Assembly: GCA_041584015.1 (NCBI GenBank)
Contig: JBFHES010000138.1
Span: 1 to 12,211 of the forward strand
Direction of reading: 5' to 3'
Source of the DNA: JBFHES01 sp041584015
GTDB taxonomy: Bacteria; Bacteroidota; Bacteroidia; Bacteroidales; M50B96
DNA: 12,211 nucleotides
Within the stretch, counting starts at the first letter, position 1. Every line of letters starts with the position of its first letter. A program made the translations under genes and the position numbers. Of the stretch, positions 1 to 7,020 are shown piece after piece. A model generated the notes under the pieces. That model worked only from the letters and a program-made list of their open reading frames with translations, was not told where the DNA came from and did not search any database.

Positions 1-138
1 CAAACGTTAACAAATAAATACAACAAGATAACTACAAGGTATTTTCCATTTTCATTATTCTAAGTACAACAAAAAGTGAGTTTTTTTGAAATGTAACGTT
101 TTGAGAAAATCCAGCTATGAAGAATTGAAATACATCGC

Positions 139-143
139 GGAGG
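139..143 (+). promoter_or_regulatory. Ribosome binding site favouring the ATG at 149
   Basis: GGAGG ends 5 nt before the ATG at 149. The alternative TTG start at 86 is preceded only by a T-run with no Shine-Dalgarno-like sequence. Many Bacteroidota genes lack a Shine-Dalgarno, so this supports the internal start without proving it. Confidence 0.45.
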
Positions 144-148
144 TAACT

Positions 149-1063
149 ATGACAGATACTTTAAGCCAATATTTACTAGAGGAATGTTATGCAATGGTTA
201 AGCATATTGCTGCTGATGGTAAAGAAATACCTAAATCTGCAACGCTAATAATGAGCAGCAATAAGCAGAATTGTGATAAGCTGGAAATCTTGGATAAAGA
301 GGTGCTTAAGCTTCATAAGGAACTGTCGAAAAAGATAGCTCCGGCACGCCCTAAAACGGTTTGGCTGCTGTATAAGGAATCGCAAAAGGCGAAGTGGTTG
401 AACTTTCTTGGTCCTGTGGATTTGATTCGTAGGTTGATGCTGGCAGCACTGGTATCGTTAGTTCTATTTATTGCTTTAAGTTTATCTTCCGAAATAAATA
501 TTGAAAATATTGGTAACGGTATTTACGACCAGCATGGTTTTATTCTGTTTATTGTGCTTTCGTTCTACCTGGCTTCGGCCTCCTTGGGTGCTTCATTCAG
601 TAACCTTTTTCAGGCAAACCAATACATAATTGACAACACTTTTGATCCTAAATATGAATCTGCTTATTGGATCCGGTATGTGCTTGGAATTATAGCAGGA
701 ATATTATTGGCTGTGGTTATTCCAATGCCAGAGGTTGTAGAAGGAGATACTACTGCATCTGCACATTTTGCTGTTGTAACAAGGCCTGTTTTGGCAATGC
801 TCGGCGGGTTTTCAGCAGCGCTGGTTTATCGCATCCTTAACCGATTAGTGTTCGCAGTTGAATCAATCTTTATAGGACAACAACCGAATGCGGGTATTAA
901 AAAAATTGCAGAGATGAATGCAACGCTTGACGCTGAGAAAGCAGGCGCCAAACAAAAAATAACCAACGAACTATTAAAATTGAAAGGATCGCTAATAACT
1001 AATAAGAGCAAGGAAGAATTGACAAGTGAGATTGATAAGACAATAACAAGTTTGGAAGATTAA
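149..1063 (+). CDS. Unrecognised four-helix inner-membrane protein
   Basis: I do not recognise the family. From the ATG at 149 the protein is 304 residues long. An N-terminal, charged, probably cytoplasmic region of about 90 residues is followed by four hydrophobic segments at roughly 93-113, 129-151, 173-193 and 207-229. The last runs into a basic stretch (YRILNRLV). The C-terminal 60 residues are rich in Lys, Glu and Ala and look helical or coiled-coil. There is no signal peptide and no visible catalytic motif. I chose the ATG at 149 because GGAGG lies at 139-143, a good Shine-Dalgarno at good spacing. The frame is open from a TTG at 86, which would add 21 residues (325 in all), and that stretch (SYEELKYIAEV) looks coding-like, so the longer form is possible. 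The gene is convergent with the M16 peptidase gene and may belong to an operon beginning left of the window. Its function is unknown. Confidence 0.8.
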   Translation: MTDTLSQYLLEECYAMVKHIAADGKEIPKSATLIMSSNKQNCDKLEILDKEVLKLHKELSKKIAPARPKTVWLLYKESQKAKWLNFLGPVDLIRRLMLAALVSLVLFIALSLSSEINIENIGNGIYDQHGFILFIVLSFYLASASLGASFSNLFQANQYIIDNTFDPKYESAYWIRYVLGIIAGILLAVVIPMPEVVEGDTTASAHFAVVTRPVLAMLGGFSAALVYRILNRLVFAVESIFIGQQPNAGIKKIAEMNATLDAEKAGAKQKITNELLKLKGSLITNKSKEELTSEIDKTITSLED

Positions 1064-1216
1064 CCAACTGACTAAGAACAAAAAATGAAGTAGCGCGTTG
1101 TTAAGCGAGGGATTTAATTGAGCTCCTTTGATAAATAGTATTTTACGCGAAATAAGATATTTAAAAGTATTATTAAGGTAGGATAAGGCCTTGATATGTT
1201 TTCTGATGATAAGATG

Positions 1217-1254
1217 AGCAGGCGTTGAAGTTTCTTCAATTGCCTGCTTTTTTT
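1217..1254 (+). terminator. Intrinsic terminator of the membrane-protein gene
   Basis: AGCAGGC (1217-1223) pairs with GCCTGCT (1242-1248). The stem continues with GTTGAAG (1224-1230) against CTTCAAT (1234-1240), including one G-T pair, a single bulged T at 1241 and a TTT loop. Seven T residues (1248-1254) follow on the + strand. It lies about 150 nt downstream of the stop codon at 1063 and reads in the direction of that gene. Confidence 0.8.
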
Positions 1255-1269
1255 GCGCTTAGTTTAAAA

Positions 1270-1300
1270 AATAAATTCTGCTCACAGTATCTGTGAGCAG
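1270..1300 (-). terminator. Intrinsic terminator of the M16 peptidase gene
   Basis: CTGCTCACAG (1278-1287) and CTGTGAGCAG (1291-1300) form a perfect 10-bp stem with a 3-nt loop. Read on the minus strand, the hairpin is followed by a T-rich tract complementary to the A-rich stretch 1265-1277. It begins about 25 nt after the M16 stop codon at 1326-1328, as expected for a terminator of that gene. Confidence 0.8.
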
Positions 1301-1325
1301 CATTTATTATCCGTGCGAACTTAGC

Positions 1326-4202
1326 TTATTTGCTAAACAAGCTTTTCTCTTTTATGTAAACAATTTTACCGTATTTCTCAAGTTCTTCCATATCAATGGA
1401 TTTCTTGTTTCCAACAATAGCAATCACCATAGGTACATCTTTAATGTTACTTTCCCAGAATTGTACAATATTGTTAAAGTCAAGCGTCTTGTATTGTTCC
1501 AATAGTATTTTGGTTGGGTCTTGATCATATCCTCTGAGTTTCCAGCTTTGGATTACTTCACTTCTGTTTCTGAATCCTGGCTGCTTACTAATGGCCGACT
1601 GTATTAAATAGTCAGAGATCATTTGCATACGTTCTGGTTTCTGTAGCATATTTCTTACCAATCCATGAAATACTTCTAAGCCTTCGCTTGTTTTATCAGC
1701 TTGTGTTCCAATATATCCTGTAAAGCTGGTGTTGTTACCTTCTTTTCTTGGGCTTGAATAACCTGCACCTGCAGAGTAAGCAAGCGATCTGTATTCACGA
1801 ACTTCCTGTAATACCAACCCGGAAAATCCACCGCCAAAATAGCTGTTAAAAGCATCAATTTCTGCTTGATCTTCATTCTTGTATTCTTTACCATTTGCAA
1901 AAAAGTAGATCTTACTTTGAAGGGCTTTTTTCTTATGAACGAAATAAATTACGTTTTCATCATACTTGTTAACCTTCATTTCAATTGGAGAATTACTTGG
2001 CTTAGCATTCTCATTTATTTGAATGTTTGCAAGGCTTAATTCTTTGGCTTTAGGATTAGTGCCTACATAATGAATTTCCTTCTCATATTGAGTGGCAGCT
2101 TTAAATACTTTAACCAGACTGTCTGCCTGCAGGGCTTTAATTTCCTTCATGCTAAGTCGGTCTATTGCCGGTGATTTCATGCCGTACTTAACAAAGTTGA
2201 AAAGCGCCTCTGCTACGTTATCAGCTTCGGTGCGCTCCATTTTTCGCTCTGTTTTTTCGCCATCAACTAAAATGTCAATTTTACTCTGGTCTAGTTTTGG
2301 TTTTGTTATTAGCTCATTAAGGAGCTTTAACGCTGGTTCAAAATTTTTCTCAATACCATTCATCGAAACAACCAAATAGCTGTTGTTGCTATAAACGCTG
2401 TAGTTACAGCCAAGCTTGCTAAATTCATTTTTAACTTCGCTTACTGTTTTGTCCTCAGTACCTGCCAGGTCAATCATGCCAGCGGCGTACTTTAACATTG
2501 GCATTTCAAATTCACCAACTCCAAATTTAATTTTGTAGGTGAAAATATCGTTAACCGGATTTTTTGTTGAATAGAACTTTCCACCCGGAATGGTGCTTTC
2601 CTTTATGTCCTTGTTGAAGTCAGTAAAAGTTACTTCTTGGTTACGTACCGGAATTTCCTCAAAAGCCTTTACGTATTCTGACTTTGCATTGGTATTTGCT
2701 TTAAGTGCTTCGTATCCTGGCTTTTCAATTTTATCCTTTTTCGGGAATCCCATTTTTGAATGGAAGGCCAGGTAATTGTCTCCATAATATTTGTTTGCAA
2801 CCCGCAGTATTTCTTCTTTGGTAATGCTTTTAACTTTTTCCGGATAACGTAAGTATTCATCAATATCAACACCAATTCCAAAGGCATTTGAAATCTGCAG
2901 TGCTTTTGACTGATTGGATTCCATTGAGAAGACATAGCTTTTGTAAAGTTGATTCTTTACTGCTTCAATCATCCATTCTTCGAATTCACCTTTTTTTAGC
3001 TTTTCAATCTCGGCCATCACCATTTCTTCGGCATCTTCAAGCTTCTGACCAAATAGTTTTGGTATCACAAGAAAAATGGTACTAGCATGATCGTTGTATT
3101 TCATTGGTAGCACCTGAGCAGCTAGAATCTTATTATCCAGCGATAGTTTGTCAAGCATTCCCGTGCTGTTTCCGTTGGAAAGGATTTGATTGCAAACCTC
3201 CAGAGCTGTCTCATCCGGATGTCCGTTTGGTACGGTTCTAAAACCAAGCATAGCCAATTTTATAGGACTCATTTTTGCTTCTATAAATTCGCGTCCCTCG
3301 AAAGGAGCCTCTTCATAGATTTTCTTTTCCGGAATTTGACCACTTTCCCAACGACCAAATTTTTCTTTAATAATCGGGATGATTTCCCGTGTGTTAAAAT
3401 CACCTGAAATTACCAAAGCCATGTTATTTGCAACGTAGTAGGTTTTAAAGAAATCGTACATCTGGGTAAGCGAAGGATTCTTTAAATCCTCAACTGTTCC
3501 AATTAGGGTTTGCTGTCCATATGGATGGTTCTTAAAGAAATTGAAATTAAATTTTTCAATTAAAGGAAAGATGAACATGTCTTGATACATGTTTTTTTCT
3601 TCATAAACTACTTCAAGTTCCGCTTGAAATGAACGAAATACCGGGTTGATGAAACGATGGCTGTACAAGTCTAACCATCTTTCAATCTGGTTTGGAGGAA
3701 AGGCATTATAATAAAGCGTATTGTCCGGACCTGTGCCTGCATTCAGATTAGTACCTCCCATGCTGTTTATAACGTTACTTAACTCGTTAGGTATTGCATA
3801 TTCGGCGGCTTTTAAACTCTCTTCGTTAATTTGCTTTTGAATTTCTGCTCTTTTTTCTTCGTCTTTTGTTGCACCTAATTGATCATATAACTCAAAGGTT
3901 TTATCAATATGCACTTTCTCCTTGGCCCAGTCTTTTGTGCCCAGGGTTTGTGTTCCTTTAAAAAGCATGTGTTCCTGATAGTGCGCCATCCCGGTAGCAT
4001 TTTCAGGATCGTTCTTTCCGCCAGCCTTGGTTATCACAACACCAAAAACTTCAGCCTTTGTATGGTCTTCGTGTAAAAATACGCTTAGTCCGTTATCCAG
4101 CACAAGCTTTTCAATTGCAATGGGTTTCTGTGCATATACTGCAGAAACCGAAATCATGATCATCAAACTGAGCAATGATTTTAAGTAAAAATGTTTTTTC
4201 AT
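1326..4202 (-). CDS. Periplasmic M16 family (insulinase/pitrilysin-type) zinc metallopeptidase
   Basis: The protein has 958 residues and a Sec signal peptide (about 1-24, cleavage after AVYA, no lipobox), so it is probably a soluble periplasmic enzyme that cleaves peptides inside a closed chamber. The inverted zinc motif HYQEH is at 74-78. The distal pair E195 and E202 (ELEVVYEE) fits the M16 pattern of two Glu seven residues apart, E202 being the likely third zinc ligand. The gap from H78 to E202 is 124 residues, against about 76 in pitrilysin. A charged, helix-like insertion at about 87-140 accounts for the difference. The second half has no HxxEH but keeps the usual substrate-binding Arg/Tyr element of M16 C-terminal domains (R802, R805 and Y809 in REYRSLAY). 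Active and inactive halves are therefore in one chain, a normal length for the family. It lies downstream of the SusCD operon in the same direction but behind that operon's terminator and with its own promoter. The substrate is not known; peptides are the likely class. Confidence 0.93.
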   Translation of the reverse strand: MKKHFYLKSLLSLMIMISVSAVYAQKPIAIEKLVLDNGLSVFLHEDHTKAEVFGVVITKAGGKNDPENATGMAHYQEHMLFKGTQTLGTKDWAKEKVHIDKTFELYDQLGATKDEEKRAEIQKQINEESLKAAEYAIPNELSNVINSMGGTNLNAGTGPDNTLYYNAFPPNQIERWLDLYSHRFINPVFRSFQAELEVVYEEKNMYQDMFIFPLIEKFNFNFFKNHPYGQQTLIGTVEDLKNPSLTQMYDFFKTYYVANNMALVISGDFNTREIIPIIKEKFGRWESGQIPEKKIYEEAPFEGREFIEAKMSPIKLAMLGFRTVPNGHPDETALEVCNQILSNGNSTGMLDKLSLDNKILAAQVLPMKYNDHASTIFLVIPKLFGQKLEDAEEMVMAEIEKLKKGEFEEWMIEAVKNQLYKSYVFSMESNQSKALQISNAFGIGVDIDEYLRYPEKVKSITKEEILRVANKYYGDNYLAFHSKMGFPKKDKIEKPGYEALKANTNAKSEYVKAFEEIPVRNQEVTFTDFNKDIKESTIPGGKFYSTKNPVNDIFTYKIKFGVGEFEMPMLKYAAGMIDLAGTEDKTVSEVKNEFSKLGCNYSVYSNNSYLVVSMNGIEKNFEPALKLLNELITKPKLDQSKIDILVDGEKTERKMERTEADNVAEALFNFVKYGMKSPAIDRLSMKEIKALQADSLVKVFKAATQYEKEIHYVGTNPKAKELSLANIQINENAKPSNSPIEMKVNKYDENVIYFVHKKKALQSKIYFFANGKEYKNEDQAEIDAFNSYFGGGFSGLVLQEVREYRSLAYSAGAGYSSPRKEGNNTSFTGYIGTQADKTSEGLEVFHGLVRNMLQKPERMQMISDYLIQSAISKQPGFRNRSEVIQSWKLRGYDQDPTKILLEQYKTLDFNNIVQFWESNIKDVPMVIAIVGNKKSIDMEELEKYGKIVYIKEKSLFSK

Positions 4203-4265
4203 AGGATTAGTTTACCAGTGGTATTAGTTATTGTAATAATTAATTTCTTTTTTCTATTTATGAGA

Positions 4266-4280
4266 CAGGAGACGCTCCTG
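4266..4280 (-). repeat. Short hairpin in the M16 mRNA leader
   Basis: CAGGAG (4266-4271) and CTCCTG (4275-4280) are perfect 6-bp arms around a 3-nt loop, between the predicted transcription start and the M16 ATG. No T-run follows, so it is not a terminator. It may be a leader structure or chance. Confidence 0.35.
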
Positions 4281-4317
4281 AGCCTGGATTTGTTACACCT
4301 TATTTTGAATATTTCTG

Positions 4318-4350
4318 CAAATATATTTCAATTGATTGCATTGCTTGCAA
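4318..4350 (-). promoter_or_regulatory. Predicted sigma-ABfr-type promoter of the M16 gene
   Basis: On the minus strand TATATTTG (4325-4318) matches the Bacteroidota -7 consensus TAnnTTTG exactly. A TTGC (4350-4347) lies 21 nt upstream, within the usual spacing for the -33 TTG element. This would give a leader of roughly 110 nt before the ATG at 4202. The rest of the gap 4203-4485 holds the operon terminator and a small hairpin but no gene I can support. Confidence 0.6.
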
Positions 4351-4411
4351 TATGCTATTTTATAACATGAAAATAACAATTGAGTTAAGGAGCGCTTCTG
4401 AATGATCTTCG

Positions 4412-4452
4412 CTGGAAACAAATAAGGCAGGGAATACAATCCCTGCCTTATT
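4412..4452 (-). terminator. Terminator of the SusC-SusD-PNGase operon
   Basis: AATAAGGCAGGGA (4421-4433) and TCCCTGCCTTATT (4440-4452) form a perfect 13-bp stem with a 6-nt loop. It lies about 34 nt after the stop codon at 4486-4488. On the minus strand the descending arm ends TTATT and runs into TGTTTCC, a moderate T-tract. Its place separates the operon from the M16 gene. Confidence 0.85.
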
Positions 4453-4485
4453 ATATTGTTGATGCCACTTGTGTAGCATTGTTCT

Positions 4486-6987
4486 TTATTGAACAATTAT
4501 TCGTTTGGTTTCTGATTCTGATCCAACCTGAATAGTAATCATATAAACGCCTTGCTTTTCGCTTGTCATATCAATATATTGGTCTGAGCCGTCCCACTCG
4601 AATGACATGATTTCTGTACCGAGTAAGGTGTATATGCTAACATTTGCTTCAGTCACACTCATTTCTGATGATAACACAAATGAACCAAAGTTTGGATTAG
4701 GATACGCCTGTATTGCATATTTATTAAATGTAAGTTCTTCAACACTCACATCAATGGAAGGCGAATCGAAGAAAGTAACAAGGTTGCCGGTGATAATGTA
4801 GTGTGGGTTGTAGGTATCTTCGCAATCATCACACGTACTTCCTGTTACGCAAGCCGGATGGTTGGGATGACAATAATCAACGTAACCATCAAAAAACTCA
4901 TATTGCAAGTTTACGCTTCCACTACCTATATAGGTGCTAAGATCATAGTCATACACAACAGCAATAGAACCCGGACACCAACCAGCACGATCGAAGTACC
5001 AGGTACCGTTTTGATTCGAACAACCATCAGGATTAGGATTACATTCAGCCCAAAGATGCTGTGGATTATTGTCGCCGTCTGTTTTTATATTGTGTGTTGC
5101 CTCATAAAACTCGGCCGCATTTCCTGTATTTAAATCTCCCCAGCCGTGGCCGGTGTTCATAATCTTTAGCTTAGAAGCCACTGCACTGTCAGCAAATGCA
5201 TGATCAACAATTTCTACTGGTTGCAGATTGGCATAATCTCCAAAAGGATAGGTGTCTTGCCAAATCACTTCAACTGTACTGTACATATGCTCAGGAGCTC
5301 CGGCTTTATAATCGATATCCAAATCGTAAACATAGCCGTTGTCAAAAGTTGAACAGTTTAGTCTGAAAGCAACCTTACCCTGAAGCATCGACATATAGTC
5401 TGTTAAGTCTGTGGTGTGGTTACACTCTACACCATATGGTGTAATGTATCTAATAATCTCAATCCATTGTCCTGTGTGGGTTTTAGCTTCAATACTAGCT
5501 TTACGATCCCATTCGCCGCAATCCAAGCCTGGAGGGCAATGTACAGAAAGTGTTGCCATTATTTGATTGAACGCTCCTGTAAATCCTGGTAGTTCTGCTT
5601 CAACTGTTTGGGTAGGAATGCTTGTGTTTAGTAAAACATCCTCTACTGCTGTAACGCTCATGTCTGCAGCAGCCTGTACGATATTAAGTGATACATCGAT
5701 AGTTTGTGCATGGCCAAAGTTGTTGTTAGAGCTAATGCTTAAAGTATAGGCACCATAGGCCTGTGGTTTCCACCAGGCTGTAAAATGATCGTTGCCCCAA
5801 TCCATGGCGGTAATTGTTTCGCCATCAATACTAAATACAACATCGCTTACACTAAATAATTCAGGGTATTCAATTTTTGCCATTGCAGCTAATTGAATTT
5901 CTGTGAGAACCGGAACATAAACATCACCAGCAAGTGGGTTTCTAATTTCAATTTCAGGTAAATGAGTCTCAGGATCGAGAACCATAAATGAATTGATGAC
6001 ATCTGCAGCCGGATCGTATGTGGCATCGCCTGGTTGGCTGGCTTTAATGGTAACTTCACCTTCGGTTCCTGTGAGCGTTACGGTGCTGCCAGAAATAGTT
6101 GCGGGTCCTGATACAACCTCAAATTCTACTGTTAAACCAGATGAGGCGGTTCCAACAAGATCAAAAGGCGCATCGGTAATTAATTTGTTTGCCATCGGAT
6201 CTAAGGAAATAGCCTGGAAAGATGTGTTTAATGTTCCATTGAAATTAGATGTAGGTCCGTTCAATGCAAAGAACAGTAAGTCGGCATCGCGCGTTCCACC
6301 CCCAATCTCAGATATTAGAGAACTAATTGTGGTATTGTTACCACCCGGATCGCCTTGATTGATTTTATAATACAACTGTAAGTTCGGCTCGGTGCCTGTT
6401 AGCTCGTTTGCCATTAAGTCTGTAATATCAGCAGATGTAAGTGCCTTGTCCCAAACTGAAACTTCATCGGCTCTACCACCGAAATAAAAGTTAAGTGTTC
6501 CTAAGATAGAACGACCTATGGTGAACTGAATATTTGCATCTGTAATTTGACCAGAAGCAGCAGCGCTACCATTCAAAATACCGTTTACATATAATAAGAT
6601 TTGTGATCCATCATATACCCAGGCAAAATGTTGCCATGTTTCAGGTATGATTGTATTGGCAGGAGCAACATGCTCAAATAAGGTTCCTGATGAGTTTTGG
6701 AAGCGACATTCGATAATACCATTATCCAGCTGAATCATATAGAATCCCTGGCTGGCACCACGAAACCCCATCATGCCCTGACCATAGGCTATCTGATCGG
6801 TGTAAAACCAACCTGACATTGTAAATGCATTGCTGTTGGCTATATACTGAGAGCCATTCTGTAAGCTAACATAATCGTCAACTCTGTCGAAATGCAGATA
6901 TTGATTCGACTGAGCCGTTGTAAAGAACGGCTGCATCATCATCAAGGAGATGATGATTAAACTTGTGGTTCTTAAAATTCTTTTCAT
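4486..6987 (-). CDS. T9SS-secreted LamG / Ig-like / peptide-N-glycosidase F-like protein
   Basis: The protein has 833 residues. Modules in order: signal peptide (about 1-25); LamG/concanavalin A-like domain (about 27-205); Ig-like module of the SSGLTVEF type (about 260-340); second Ig-like module (about 345-437); PNGase F-like N and C domains (about 445-745); T9SS type A sorting domain (about 755-833, starting at YPNPNFGSF). PNGase F cleaves the glycan-Asn amide bond of N-glycoproteins. Shared landmarks, aligned from memory, are the CGEWDR motif with D494 matching catalytic Asp60, the RYITPY strand, GHGWG, AEFYEATH with E626 matching Glu206, and DRAGWCPG at 666-673. Cysteines C484 and C490 match a known PNGase F disulfide. 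The Glu118 position appears to be S546 and Trp120 is F548. An insertion with C706, C713, C719 and C722 has no counterpart I know. It is the last gene of the SusCD operon, 33 nt after susD. Family membership is secure; deglycosylating activity is inferred. Confidence 0.88.
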   Translation of the reverse strand: MKRILRTTSLIIISLMMMQPFFTTAQSNQYLHFDRVDDYVSLQNGSQYIANSNAFTMSGWFYTDQIAYGQGMMGFRGASQGFYMIQLDNGIIECRFQNSSGTLFEHVAPANTIIPETWQHFAWVYDGSQILLYVNGILNGSAAASGQITDANIQFTIGRSILGTLNFYFGGRADEVSVWDKALTSADITDLMANELTGTEPNLQLYYKINQGDPGGNNTTISSLISEIGGGTRDADLLFFALNGPTSNFNGTLNTSFQAISLDPMANKLITDAPFDLVGTASSGLTVEFEVVSGPATISGSTVTLTGTEGEVTIKASQPGDATYDPAADVINSFMVLDPETHLPEIEIRNPLAGDVYVPVLTEIQLAAMAKIEYPELFSVSDVVFSIDGETITAMDWGNDHFTAWWKPQAYGAYTLSISSNNNFGHAQTIDVSLNIVQAAADMSVTAVEDVLLNTSIPTQTVEAELPGFTGAFNQIMATLSVHCPPGLDCGEWDRKASIEAKTHTGQWIEIIRYITPYGVECNHTTDLTDYMSMLQGKVAFRLNCSTFDNGYVYDLDIDYKAGAPEHMYSTVEVIWQDTYPFGDYANLQPVEIVDHAFADSAVASKLKIMNTGHGWGDLNTGNAAEFYEATHNIKTDGDNNPQHLWAECNPNPDGCSNQNGTWYFDRAGWCPGSIAVVYDYDLSTYIGSGSVNLQYEFFDGYVDYCHPNHPACVTGSTCDDCEDTYNPHYIITGNLVTFFDSPSIDVSVEELTFNKYAIQAYPNPNFGSFVLSSEMSVTEANVSIYTLLGTEIMSFEWDGSDQYIDMTSEKQGVYMITIQVGSESETKRIIVQ

Positions 6988-7020
6988 AATATTAATTTAG
7001 TTAAGTATATATTCATTTTT

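Noticed and set aside
1..85. Promoter of the plus-strand membrane-protein gene
   Set aside because: I found no TAnnTTTG with a suitable -33 partner in the bases available; transcription may start left of the window.
4293..4496. 67-codon minus-strand open frame between the PNGase-like and M16 genes
   Set aside because: It runs through the operon terminator hairpin and the M16 -7 element, overlaps the 3' end of the PNGase-like gene, and its product has no recognisable pattern.
4801..5133. 110-codon plus-strand open frame opposite the PNGase-like gene
   Set aside because: It lies wholly antisense to a gene with strong domain evidence and its translation is low-complexity and Ile/Thr-rich, as expected for an antisense shadow.
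5993..6358. 121-codon plus-strand open frame opposite the Ig-like region
   Set aside because: It is antisense to the Ser/Thr/Gly-rich Ig-like modules and shows no start signal or recognisable motif.
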